Shown here one piece after another: positions 44,991 to 56,410 of a DNA stretch of 64,000 bases (its first letter is position 1; every line of letters starts with the position of its first letter). The DNA is from Zoogloea sp041914405. Lineage in GTDB: Bacteria > Pseudomonadota > Gammaproteobacteria > Burkholderiales > Rhodocyclaceae. The notes beneath the pieces are model-generated. The model did no database searches, was not told where the DNA came from, and saw nothing but the letters and a program-made list of their open reading frames with translations. The stretch is from positions 124,001 through 188,000 of the forward strand of contig NZ_JAYSDK010000004.1 in assembly GCF_041914405.1 (NCBI RefSeq), given 5' to 3'. The position numbers and the translations under genes are program-made.

Positions 44991-46511
44991 ATGAGCGCGC
45001 AGCATCCGGACTACCTCCAGAAGATCCTTACCGCCCAGGTCTACGACGTCGCCATCGAGACGCCCCTTGACCCGGCACCCAACCTGTCCGCGCGAATTCA
45101 CAACAAGATCTTCCTGAAGCGCGAGGACATGCAGCCGGTGTTCAGCTTCAAGCTGCGCGGTGCCTACAACAAGATGGCCAGCCTCAGCCCGGCGGCCCTC
45201 AAGCGCGGCGTGATCTGCGCCTCCGCCGGCAACCACGCCCAGGGCGTCGCCCTGTCGGCCAAGAAGCTCGGCGTGCGGGCGGTCATCGTGATGCCCACCA
45301 CCACCCCGGCGATCAAGATCGACGCGGTCAAGCGCCATGGCGGCGAAGTCGTGCTGGCCGGCGAGTCCTATTCCGACTCCTACGGCCACGCCAAGGAACT
45401 CGAGAAGACCGAGAAGCTCACCTTCGTCCACCCCTACGACGATGTGGAAGTGATCGCCGGCCAGGGCACCATCGCGATGGAGATCCTGCGCCAGCATCCC
45501 AAGCCCATCCACGCAGTGTTCTGTTGCGTCGGCGGCGGCGGCCTGCTGGCCGGCGTGGCGGCCTACATCAAGCGCGTGCGCCCGGACATCAAGGTGATCG
45601 GCGTAGAGACCGTCGACTCCAACGCGATGACCCAGTCCCTCGCCACCGGCAAGCGCATCGAGCTGGAAAGCGTCGGCCTCTTTGCCGATGGCGCGGCGGT
45701 CAAGCTGGTCGGCGAAGAAACCTTCCGCCTGTGCCAGGAATACGTGGATGAGATGATCCTGGTGGACAACGACGCGATCTGCGCCGCCATCAAGGATGTG
45801 TTCGAGGACACCCGCTCCATCCTCGAGCCGGCGGGCGCCCTCTCGCTGGCCGGCGCCAAGGAATACGCCAAGCGCCACAACCTGAAGGACAAGACCCTGG
45901 TCGCCGTGGCCTCCGGCGCCAACATGAACTTCGATCGCCTGCGCTTCGTTGCCGAAAGGGCCGAAGTCGGCGAACAGCGCGAAGCCGTGCTGGCCGTCAC
46001 CATCCCCGAGAAGCCCGGCTCCTTCAAGAAGTTCTGCAACCTGCTCGGCAGCCGCAACATCACCGAGTTCAACTACCGCTACGCGGACGCGCAGAAGGCT
46101 CACATCTTCGTCGGTGTCAGCGTACACAACCGGGCCGAGGGCGGCCGTCTTACCGAGCTGCTGCAGCGCCACGAGCTGCCTTGCCTTGACCTGACCGACG
46201 ACGAGATGGCCAAGAGCCATATCCGCTACATGGTTGGCGGCCACGCCCCGCAGGCGGAAAACGAGGTGCTGTACCGCTTCGTGTTTCCGGAACGGCCGGG
46301 CGCCCTGCTCAACTTCCTCGAGAATCTGCGCTCCGACTGGAACATCAGCCTGTTCCACTATCGCAACCACGGCGCCGACTTCGGCCGTGTGCTGGTCGGC
46401 ATGCAGGTCCCCCCGTCCGACCGGGACGCGTTCCAGGGCTTCCTGGCCCGGCTCGGCTACGAGTACGTGGACGAAACCGCCAACCCGGCCTACCGGATGT
46501 TCCTCGGCTGA
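44991..46511 (+). CDS. ilvA: Threonine deaminase, biosynthetic
   Basis: IlvA turns threonine into 2-oxobutanoate, the first step to isoleucine. The 506-residue protein has the PLP Lys in LKREDMQPVFSFKLRGAYNK, the SAGNHAQGVA loop, the glycine-rich phosphate loop CVGGGGLLAG, and two C-terminal ACT-like regulatory repeats (EKPGSFKKFCNLLGSRNITEFNYRY; ERPGALLNFLENLRSDWNISLFHYRNHGADFGRVLVG). The two repeats are the mark of the isoleucine-inhibited form. ATG 44991 gives the normal N-terminus. A REP-like hairpin follows. Confidence 0.96.
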   Translation: MSAQHPDYLQKILTAQVYDVAIETPLDPAPNLSARIHNKIFLKREDMQPVFSFKLRGAYNKMASLSPAALKRGVICASAGNHAQGVALSAKKLGVRAVIVMPTTTPAIKIDAVKRHGGEVVLAGESYSDSYGHAKELEKTEKLTFVHPYDDVEVIAGQGTIAMEILRQHPKPIHAVFCCVGGGGLLAGVAAYIKRVRPDIKVIGVETVDSNAMTQSLATGKRIELESVGLFADGAAVKLVGEETFRLCQEYVDEMILVDNDAICAAIKDVFEDTRSILEPAGALSLAGAKEYAKRHNLKDKTLVAVASGANMNFDRLRFVAERAEVGEQREAVLAVTIPEKPGSFKKFCNLLGSRNITEFNYRYADAQKAHIFVGVSVHNRAEGGRLTELLQRHELPCLDLTDDEMAKSHIRYMVGGHAPQAENEVLYRFVFPERPGALLNFLENLRSDWNISLFHYRNHGADFGRVLVGMQVPPSDRDAFQGFLARLGYEYVDETANPAYRMFLG

Positions 46512-46517
46512 ACTGGC

Positions 46518-46551
46518 CCTGTTGGGGCGAACTCATTCGCCTCAACAGGGG
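46518..46551. repeat. REP-like palindrome, copy a (also possible bidirectional terminator)
   Basis: CCCTGTTG and CAACAGGG flank the core GGCGAactcaTTCGCC, giving a ~14-bp stem. It sits between the convergent ilvA and chemoreceptor genes. The core is the same GGCGAA..TTCGCC motif as in the other copies. Confidence 0.72.
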
Positions 46552-46561
46552 AGCACGGAGC

Positions 46562-48013
46562 CTAGTCCGGATGCTTCTCGGCCACCAGCCTGTCGAGCAG
46601 ATCCATTACCTCGCGGCTGCCGGCCTCCATGTTTTCCAGCCCGTCGACGATCGCTGCCTGTAGCGCCGCATCGTGCTGCCAGTCAGCCTCGATCTGCGCC
46701 ATGACCCGGTGGGCACCGTCATGCACGCGGGCGTGGGGTTGTTCCAGGCGGCGGTAGGACGGCAGGCTGCCAAAGGCCTCCTGGCCTTCCCCGTCGTACC
46801 ACGTGCCCAGGCGGCACTGGTGGTGATCCATGGCGATAGCCCGGGCCGTCTCGGCATCGCCACTCCCGTTGAGGGCCAGGTAGGTACGCTGCTTGTAAAC
46901 CATGTGATCGAGTTTGAAGAGGGTCACCAGGCTCTTGTCGTGGACGCGCACTGACTGCTGCTCGGTCTCCCGCGCCGACGCGGCGAAGCGGCCGAAGGTC
47001 TGGGTCAGCTCGCCGACCACCCCGGACGAGCGGGCGGTGATCTCGCGCATTTCCCGCGCATCTTCCTCCATCGCCTCGCCGTCGCTGATCAAACCACGCA
47101 TCACCTCGCCGATGGCCTGCGAGGCACTGCGGGTCTTCTCGGCCAGCTTGCGCACCTCGTCGGCCACCACCGCGAAGCCGCGCCCCGACTCGCCGGCCCG
47201 CGCCGCCTCGATCGCCGCGTTGAGGGCCAGCAGGTTGGTCTGGTCGGAAATCTCGGTGATCAGTACCACCGCCTGGCTGACTTCCTTGCTGCGCGCATTG
47301 AGGCCGCCGATGGAATCCGCCACGTGCACGATGCGTTCGCTGATGCCCGACAGCTGGCTGACCACCTCGGCCACCGCGTGCTGGTTCTCCGCCGCCTCGG
47401 TGGCCGTCTCGGTAGCGGCGGTAGCCGCCTTGCGCATCTGCGTGGTCACTTCCAGCAGGTCGGCCTGGTTGCCGGTCAGGTTGGCAATCAGGTTACCGGC
47501 GTTGAGCAGGCCAGCATTGCTGAGCACCCGGTTACGAGCCTGATCGCGCAGATGCGAAGACATATTGTTGAGCAGCGTGTTGTGGGTCTCCATCGCCTCG
47601 AACAGGCTGCCGTGCAAGCCCGCCGACTGGGCCATGCGGCTATAGCGGCCTTCCATCTGGGCGCGGAAGGAACTGTCGGCCTCGCGGAAATAGGCTTCCA
47701 GTTGGTCGAGCATGTCGTTCAGGGCCCAGATCAGGCGGCCGATCTCGTCCTTGTCCGACACCCCGGTGACGCGGTCGACGAAATGCCCGCGGCCGATCTT
47801 CTCGGCCAGCTCCACCGCCGACTGCAGCGGCGCCAGCGAGCGGCGGAACTGCCATTGCCCCCATACGGACAGACCCACGCCAAGCACCAGGAAGACCAGC
47901 AGCGCCGGGTGGAAGCCGGTGATGAAGAACACCGTCAGCAGGGTCGCCAGCAGCAGCGCCGACTGCCCCCAGCTCACTACCGACAGCTTAGAGTGCAAGG
48001 ACGAACTGCTCAT
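46562..48013 (-). CDS. Methyl-accepting chemotaxis protein with C-terminal CZB domain
   Basis: The 483-residue receptor has two closely spaced N-terminal membrane helices with almost no periplasmic loop (about 10-55). A HAMP-like region and the conserved signalling tip (ISDQTNLLALNAAIEAARAGESGRGFAVVADEVRKLAEKTRSAS) follow. The C-terminal zinc-binding CZB domain reads LDHMVYKQRTY, DHHQCRLGTWYDGEG and HARVHDGAH. It lacks its own PAS domain; the PAS is in the gene just upstream, which overlaps by 26 bases. The start at 48013 is preferred because GGAAAGAG precedes it. Confidence 0.9.
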   Translation of the reverse strand: MSSSSLHSKLSVVSWGQSALLLATLLTVFFITGFHPALLVFLVLGVGLSVWGQWQFRRSLAPLQSAVELAEKIGRGHFVDRVTGVSDKDEIGRLIWALNDMLDQLEAYFREADSSFRAQMEGRYSRMAQSAGLHGSLFEAMETHNTLLNNMSSHLRDQARNRVLSNAGLLNAGNLIANLTGNQADLLEVTTQMRKAATAATETATEAAENQHAVAEVVSQLSGISERIVHVADSIGGLNARSKEVSQAVVLITEISDQTNLLALNAAIEAARAGESGRGFAVVADEVRKLAEKTRSASQAIGEVMRGLISDGEAMEEDAREMREITARSSGVVGELTQTFGRFAASARETEQQSVRVHDKSLVTLFKLDHMVYKQRTYLALNGSGDAETARAIAMDHHQCRLGTWYDGEGQEAFGSLPSYRRLEQPHARVHDGAHRVMAQIEADWQHDAALQAAIVDGLENMEAGSREVMDLLDRLVAEKHPD

Positions 48014-48500
48014 AGCTCTTTCCATTCAAGACTTCAGTCAGTACCGCCGTCCCGGCGGCGATCGCGTCCCGCGCGCCGGCGCGGCTCTCGGCAGCCAGCA
48101 TCTCCTTGTACAGCCCGGCCGCGGCGCGCACTGCATCGGCCCGCGGCTTGCGGCGCACCGAGGTGTAGCTGACGATCCGCCGCGCAGAGTCATAGTCCGG
48201 GGTCACCGTCGCCAGCACCCAGTAGAAGCTGCCGTCCTTGGCCATGTTCTTCACGTAGGCGATGAACTCCTGCCCCGCCGCGATGCTGTCCCACAGCAGC
48301 TTGAAGGCGCTACGCGGCATGTCCGGGTGGCGGATGATGTTGTGCTGACGACCGAGGAGTTCCGCTTCGCTGTAGCCGGACAGCGCGATGAAGATCCGGT
48401 TGGCGTAGAGGATGCGCCCCTTCGGATCGGTCTTCGAAACGATGAAATCCTGCTCGCCCAGCGAGCGCTCACTACTGGTCGGTGTCACACGCGGCTTCAT
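47988..48500 (-). CDS. Aer-like PAS-domain redox sensor
   Basis: The 170-residue soluble protein is a PAS domain of the Aer type (DFIVSKTDPKGRILYANRIFIALSGYSEAELLGRQHNIIRHPDMPRSAFKLLWDSI, then FIAYVKNMAKDGSFYWVLATVTPDY). In E. coli this part binds FAD and is fused to a chemoreceptor. Here it is separate and its 3' end overlaps the chemoreceptor gene. The pair likely works as a two-piece aerotaxis receptor. MKPRV at 48500 is taken as the start. Confidence 0.88.
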   Translation of the reverse strand: MKPRVTPTSSERSLGEQDFIVSKTDPKGRILYANRIFIALSGYSEAELLGRQHNIIRHPDMPRSAFKLLWDSIAAGQEFIAYVKNMAKDGSFYWVLATVTPDYDSARRIVSYTSVRRKPRADAVRAAAGLYKEMLAAESRAGARDAIAAGTAVLTEVLNGKSYEQFVLAL

Positions 48501-48700
48501 AGCCTGGCACTGCCCTTCATAAGTACGGGTTCCGATACACACAGGCCCCGCCGGACGGGTGCGCGGGGCGCACATGCGGGCGAGGCCAGGGACTATGTCG
48601 GCAATTTTTGCCCACACTGAAGGCCGGTATTACCAAAAAGTGCATCGGAACGGGACAGCCCCGCCCTGACAACCCGCCGGCTGCATGGTTAAATCTGGCG

Positions 48701-50086
<1,386 letters not shown>

Positions 50087-50124
50087 AAGCCGCGATCCCC
50101 ATGGCAGGTTCTTCCCCACCCCGT

Positions 50125-50188
50125 GGGGGCGAATTCATTCGCCCGCAATCGGTTCAACGAAGTCTCTGGGCGAATAAATTCGCCCCTA
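50125..50188. repeat. REP-like inverted pair, copy b
   Basis: GGGCGAATTCATTCGCCC (50127-50144) and GGGCGAATAAATTCGCCC (50168-50185), each a palindrome, are arranged as a large inverted repeat with a 23-base spacer. The pair is flanked by GTGGG and CCTAC. It lies between the sigma-54 activator gene and its kinase gene. Confidence 0.85.
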
Positions 50189-50204
50189 CGGTTCCATCAA
50201 ACCG

Positions 50205-52300
<2,096 letters not shown>

Positions 52301-52304
<4 letters not shown>

Positions 52305-53071
52305 GCCGACGCCCGCCGCAGCCAGGCGCTGGTGCCATCCACCATGATCGCCATCGCCAGCATGGCGAGGATCACCGTGCTGGCCTCCGCCTCGTGGAAC
52401 AGGGACAGGCTGAAGTAGAGCAGCGCACCAAGCCCGCCGGCACCGACGAAACCGAGGATCGCCGCCATCCGGATGTTCATCTCCCAGCGGTACAGCGCGT
52501 AAGCCAGCCACTGGGCGGCGACCAGCGGGAAGGTGCCGTACAGGAAGGCCGCCAGGGACGGTGCCCCCGTACCGGCCAGCGCCTCCGCCGGCGCCGACGG
52601 CGTGTTCTCCAGCGCCTCGGCGAACAGGCGGCCAAGCACGCCGGTGGTGTGCAGGGCCAAAGCCAGCGTACCGGCAAAAGGCCCAAGGCCGGCAGCCAGC
52701 ACCATCAACGTGGCCCACACCAGCTCCGGCACCGAACGCAGCAGATTGAGGACAAAACGCGCCGCCACCCGCCCGGCCACGCCATGGCGCCCGGCCGCCG
52801 GCAGCGCCAGCAGGGCGCCGGCAACGGCCGCCAGCACGGTGCTGACCAGGGAAATTGCCAGCGTTTCCAGCGCCGCCCAGCCCACCTTGGCGAGAAAATC
52901 CGGCCCCAGCTCGGGCGGGAAGAAGCGCCCGACGAAATCGGCGATCTCCCCCACCGCCGCGCCGGTGAACAGCGCGCCCAGCGGCATGTCGAGATAGACG
53001 AAGCTGCCAATCACCGCCGCGATGACCAGCACCACGGCCAGCAAGCCGCCGAAGGACACCCCGGCCCTCAT
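52301..53071 (-). CDS. PhnE-type ABC permease 1
   Basis: The ~256-residue membrane protein has about six helices and the permease EAA-type loop (AEALAGTGAPSLAAFLYGTFPLVAAQWLAYALYRWEMNIRMAAILGFVGAGGLG), matching PhnE permeases for phosphonate-like oxyanions. It is the last gene of the minus-strand importer operon. The start at 53071 (MRAGVSFGG) is the best ATG, with GGGAG upstream. Everything upstream of it is damaged by an assembly gap, so the real N-terminus should be confirmed. Confidence 0.85.
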
Positions 53072-53084
53072 AGCCCAACTCCCC

Positions 53085-53270
53085 GTGGGGGGGGGAATTA
53101 ATGAAAACAACAATAGTGAGACAAACATAACTATTTTTAAATATAAACCACCACCAAAATACAAACNNNNNNNNNNCCCCCCCCCACCCCCACCCCCCGG
53201 GGGGTTCTAAAAAACCCCCACCTGTATTTCGTTACCCCGGGGGTGGTTCTTATTAACCCCCCCCCACGGC
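53085..53270. other. Scaffold gap (10 N) with low-quality contig ends
   Basis: Ten N's at 53167-53176 are flanked by homopolymer-rich sequence (long C and G runs, AT-rich stretches unlike the genome). Both sides begin like a REP-like copy (CCGTGGGGG...GAATT on the left; GTGGGGG read from the right). The gap most likely marks an unresolved repeat between the two permease genes. No gene call inside it should be trusted. Confidence 0.9.
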
Positions 53271-53299
53271 AACTTCCATCCAGCGGGTCTGCTCGCCGC

Positions 53300-54121
53300 T
53301 CATGCCAGCCTCCGCCGCAGCAGTTCGGACAGCCCATCAGCGGCCATCACCAGCACCAGAAAGGTCACCAGGATGCTGGCCGCCTCGCCGCCGTTGAGCA
53401 TCTTCATCGATTGGTCCATCAGCTGGCCGAGCCCGCCCGCACCGACGAAGCCCATCACTACCGACGCGCGCACCGCGCACTCCCAACGATAGACGGTGTA
53501 AGACACCAACTCACTCGCCGCATTCGGCAGCAGGCCATAACACAGGGCCGCCAGGCGGCCGCTGCCGGCTTCCAGCAGCGCGCGGGCCGGGCGGGCATCG
53601 GCCGATTCAAGGATCTCGCCATACACCTTGCCGAGCATACCCCCGTAGGTAATGCCCAGCGCCAGCACGCCGGCCGCCGCGCCAAGGCCGAAGACGCGCA
53701 CGAACAGCAGCGCCCACACCAGCTCCGGCACGCCGCGCAGCACCGCCAGCAGCGCCCGTGCCACGGCCCGCAAGGCCTGGCCGATCCAGCCGCGGCGGCC
53801 CGGCCCAAGGCGGGCGATGGACAGGCTGCGGGTCAGCACCAGGCCGAGCGGCACCGCCAGCAGGATGGACAGCGCGATGCCGGCGGTGGCCATCGCCAGC
53901 GTCTCGACGGTAGCCTTGCCGAGCAGGGACAAAAAATCCGGCGAGGTTTCGGGCGGCAGGAAGCCAGCCAGAAAATGGCCCATCGCCGTCAGGTTGCCGG
54001 CCTCGAACAGGGCGGTCGGGTGGAAATCGGTAAGGCGCAGCAGCGGCCACAACAGTACCAGCGCCACCAGGGTCCAGCCCAGCCGCGGCAGCGCCGCCGG
54101 ATCGCGTACGGTCGTGCTCAT
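53300..54121 (-). CDS. PhnE-type ABC permease 2
   Basis: The ~273-residue permease has about six helices and the conserved loop ARALLEAGSGRLAALCYGLLPNAASELVSYTVYRWECAVRASVVMGFVGAGGLGQ. It is similar to the other PhnE-like protein of this operon, so the two should form a heterodimeric pore. At its 3' end another ATG (ATGAGCGGCGAG, 53303 downward) overlaps the stop, possibly the start of a short lost ORF cut off by the assembly gap. ATG 54121 has AGG nine bases upstream and is preferred over 54130. Confidence 0.86.
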   Translation of the reverse strand: MSTTVRDPAALPRLGWTLVALVLLWPLLRLTDFHPTALFEAGNLTAMGHFLAGFLPPETSPDFLSLLGKATVETLAMATAGIALSILLAVPLGLVLTRSLSIARLGPGRRGWIGQALRAVARALLAVLRGVPELVWALLFVRVFGLGAAAGVLALGITYGGMLGKVYGEILESADARPARALLEAGSGRLAALCYGLLPNAASELVSYTVYRWECAVRASVVMGFVGAGGLGQLMDQSMKMLNGGEAASILVTFLVLVMAADGLSELLRRRLA

Positions 54122-54140
54122 CGCCCGCATCCTCCCCCCC

Positions 54141-54207
54141 GTGGGGTCGAATTCATTCGACCTCGGACTTCCGTAAACGCACCTTGGTCGAATGAGTTCG
54201 ACCCCAC
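54141..54207. repeat. REP-like inverted pair, copy c (T variant)
   Basis: A 22-base arm from GTGGGGTCGAATTC to CATTCGACC (54141-54162) is repeated inverted at 54186-54207 with one mismatch and a 23-base spacer. The variant uses GGTCGAA instead of GGGCGAA on both sides of each palindrome, so pairing is kept. It lies between the permease and ATPase genes. Confidence 0.88.
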
Positions 54208-54221
54208 GAGAACCCTGGCCC

Positions 54222-55043
54222 TCATGCGCAGCGCAGCGGCGGCAATTCGCCGGCGGATTCGGCCGGCTCAGGTGCCCTCAAGCCACCGACCAGCGGCAGC
54301 CCACCCTCGGCGGCATACAGCTCGCGAAGCAAAGCATCGCTGACCTGCGCCGCTGGCAGATCGAACAGGATCGTGCCCTCCTTCACGCCAACCACCCGCG
54401 GGAAATGGCGCAGCGCCAGGTCCACCGCATGCAGGCTGGCCACCAACGTGACGCCGCGGCGGGTCGCCTCCTCGTTGAGCAGGGCGATGGTGAGTTCGGA
54501 CAGGGCCGGATCCATCGCCGACACCGGCTCGTCGGCCAGCAGCAGGTCCGGCTGTTGGTACAGCACGCGGGCCAGCGCGACCCGCTGCAGCTGCCCGCCG
54601 GACAGGCGGTCGCAACGGTCGTAGAGGCGCTCGGCGAGATCCAGGCGGGCCAGCGCGGCGCGGGCGCCGTCCGGATCGACCGGCAGCACCAGCGAGGCAA
54701 GGGATTTCCACAGCGGCCACTGGCCGAGGCGGCCGGCCAGCACCGCGGTGACCACCCGCTGGCGCGGCGGGATCGGCGGCGACTGGTGCACCAGGCCAAT
54801 GCGCGCGCGCAGGCGACGCAGCGCGGCCGGCGCACAGGCCCACGGCTCCCCGTCGAGCAATGTCACCCGCCCCTCGCCGGGACGCAGGGACGCCGCCAGC
54901 ACCCTGAGCAGCGTGGTCTTGCCGGCGCCGGACGCGCCGATCAGCGCCACCCGTTCGCCCGGCGCAATGCGCAGATCGATGTCGCGCAGTGCTCGGAAAC
55001 CGTTGGCGTGGGTCAGCCCGACGCCTTCGAGGGAAAAACCCAT
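54222..55043 (-). CDS. PhnC-type ABC transporter ATPase
   Basis: The 273-residue ATPase has Walker A GASGAGKTTLLR, the Q-loop in LVHQSPPIPPRQ, signature LSGGQLQRVALAR, Walker B LLLADEPVSAMD and the switch His in ASLHAVDLAL. It matches PhnC-type importers of phosphonate-like oxyanions. The start at 55043 (MGFSLEGVGL) is chosen as the first codon giving a normal ABC N-terminus. The long C-terminal tail after the ATPase core is Pro/Glu-rich. Confidence 0.88.
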   Translation of the reverse strand: MGFSLEGVGLTHANGFRALRDIDLRIAPGERVALIGASGAGKTTLLRVLAASLRPGEGRVTLLDGEPWACAPAALRRLRARIGLVHQSPPIPPRQRVVTAVLAGRLGQWPLWKSLASLVLPVDPDGARAALARLDLAERLYDRCDRLSGGQLQRVALARVLYQQPDLLLADEPVSAMDPALSELTIALLNEEATRRGVTLVASLHAVDLALRHFPRVVGVKEGTILFDLPAAQVSDALLRELYAAEGGLPLVGGLRAPEPAESAGELPPLRCA

Positions 55044-55084
55044 GGTGATCCTTATTGCCACCGGCCAGGCGGAAAGGCAGAACC

Positions 55085-55114
55085 CTGTAGGGACGAATTC
55101 ATTCGCCCCCACAG
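55085..55114. repeat. REP-like palindrome, copy d
   Basis: CTGTAGGGACGAATTCATTCGCCCCCACAG is represented by its arms CTGTAGGG and CCCCACAG around the shared CGAATTCATTCG core. The single copy lies between the phnC-like and phnD-like genes. Confidence 0.8.
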
Positions 55115-55150
55115 ACTCAGCCCTGCAAACAGCCCAACCGGCTTGCGGCC

Positions 55151-56032
55151 TTACTTCAGCAGACCGGCCGCGTGAGCGGCCGCTTCGATGCCCTTGTAGT
55201 TCTCCGCCTTGGTGGGGATGAACTTGCTGGCGCGCTGCAGGGCCATGATTTCCTTGTGGGCCGGGTTGGCCGGATCGAGCTTCAGGAAGGCCTGGGCCAG
55301 CTTGGCCTGGATTTTCGGATCCAGGTCGCCACGCACCGTCCAGTTGTAGTCGAAGTAGGTCGGCGTGGTGGCGAAGACGCGCACCTTGGCGGTATCCACC
55401 TTCTTCTGCTCGACCAGCTTGTCCCACACCGAGGCGTTCAACACGCCGGCGTCCACCTTGCCGGCCTGCACGAAGGCCACGGTGGCGTCATGGGCGCCGG
55501 AGAAGGCCACGTTCTTGAAATCCTTGTCCGGGTTGAGACCTTCCTGGCTCAGGAAGTAGCGCGGCATCAGGTGGCCGGAGGTGGACGACGGCGCGCCGAA
55601 GGCGAAGGTCTTGCCCTTCAGGTCGGCGAAGCCCTTGATGTTGTCGTTGGCGGTGATGAATTTCGACGTGAACTTCGAATCCTCGACTCGCTGCACCAGT
55701 GGCACGGCGGTGCCATTGGTACGGATCTTGGCCTGCACGAAGGTGAAGCCACCCAGCCAGGCCAGGTCGATCTTGCGCGTGGCCAGGCCTTCGACGACGG
55801 CGGCGTAGTCGGTCACCGGCACGAAGCTGACCTTCATCCCGATCTCGTGCTCCAGATAGGCGCCGAGGGGTGCGAACTTGCGCTGCAGCTCGGTGGGCGC
55901 CTCGTCGGGAATCGCCGACACGCGCAACACCTCTTCGGCGTGGGACAGGGCCGGCAGACCGGCGACGGCGGACAGGGCGGAAACAGCACAGGCGCGCAGC
56001 AGCGCGCGCCGGGAAAACGGCACGGAAGGCAT
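55151..56032 (-). CDS. PhnD-family periplasmic binding protein, putative selenate (or other oxyanion) importer
   Basis: The 293-residue protein has a signal peptide containing SRRALLRA (possibly Tat). The mature part has PhnD-like features: LRVSAIPDEAPTELQRKFAPLGAYLE, VPVTDYAAVVEGLATRKIDLAWLGGFTFVQA, GAPSSTSGHLMPRY and FSGAHDATVAFVQAGKVDAGVLNASVWDKLV. PhnD proteins bind phosphonate, phosphite or phosphate. Proteins with this IPDEAPTEL...DYAAVVE...WLGGFTFVQA pattern are often named putative selenate-binding proteins. The position back to back with a selenoprotein operon favours selenium oxyanion uptake, which is inference. GAGGAG before the ATG fixes the start. Confidence 0.82.
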   Translation of the reverse strand: MPSVPFSRRALLRACAVSALSAVAGLPALSHAEEVLRVSAIPDEAPTELQRKFAPLGAYLEHEIGMKVSFVPVTDYAAVVEGLATRKIDLAWLGGFTFVQAKIRTNGTAVPLVQRVEDSKFTSKFITANDNIKGFADLKGKTFAFGAPSSTSGHLMPRYFLSQEGLNPDKDFKNVAFSGAHDATVAFVQAGKVDAGVLNASVWDKLVEQKKVDTAKVRVFATTPTYFDYNWTVRGDLDPKIQAKLAQAFLKLDPANPAHKEIMALQRASKFIPTKAENYKGIEAAAHAAGLLK

Positions 56033-56166
56033 GAATGGCTCCTCAATACGGCGTCCAGCGGACACCAGCCGCCGGGACGGGGGGAGGACGGCCCCGGCTT
56101 GATGGGCGGAATGGCTGCACGCGATTCCGCGGAAAAACCCAAAGCGGTACACAGACCGCGGGGCGG

Positions 56167-56195
56167 ACTATAACGACGGAGAAGAGATCAGTGAA
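56167..56195 (-). promoter_or_regulatory. Sigma-70-type promoter for the oxyanion importer operon
   Basis: On the minus strand TTCACT (-35, 56195-56190) and TATAGT (-10, 56172-56167) are spaced by exactly 17 bases. They point at the phnD-like gene and leave a ~130-base leader. Confidence 0.62.
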
Positions 56196-56258
56196 GGGGC
56201 GGAAACCCACAACAGGCGTGGATTCCCGGACGTCATGGGGGCTTGTTGCGGCGCAGAT

Positions 56259-56291
56259 GGACATTTTGTCCACCGGGTGGACAGAATGTCC
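56259..56291. promoter_or_regulatory. Twin upstream activator palindromes of the fdn operon
   Basis: GGACATTTTGTCC (56259-56271) and GGACAGAATGTCC (56279-56291) share the GGACA-N3-TGTCC pattern, with centres 20 bases (two helical turns) apart. Together they form a 33-bp near-perfect inverted repeat. They lie ~85-105 bases before the expected start of the sigma-54 promoter, the normal place for enhancer sites. Confidence 0.75.
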
Positions 56292-56344
56292 CGAGAAAGC
56301 GCGAAGAAGACTTTCAAGTCCTTGATTCCTATCGGGCCCAACCC

Positions 56345-56360
56345 TGGCGCAGGGATTGCA
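56345..56360 (+). promoter_or_regulatory. Sigma-54 (-24/-12) promoter of fdnGHI
   Basis: TGGCGCAGGGATTGCA matches the RpoN consensus TGGCAC-N5-TTGCA, with GG and GC exactly 10 bases apart. It lies 50 bases before the fdnG start and downstream of twin palindromes. Confidence 0.82.
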
Positions 56361-56410
56361 GTGTGTACAGACGCTCTGTTTTCACAACAACCGGAGGAGG
56401 AAGAGTCATT

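Noticed and set aside
48505..48520. TGGCAC-N5-TTCAT as a sigma-54 promoter before the activator gene
   Set aside because: The -24 half is perfect, but the -12 GC is missing and it lies 180 bases from the gene start.
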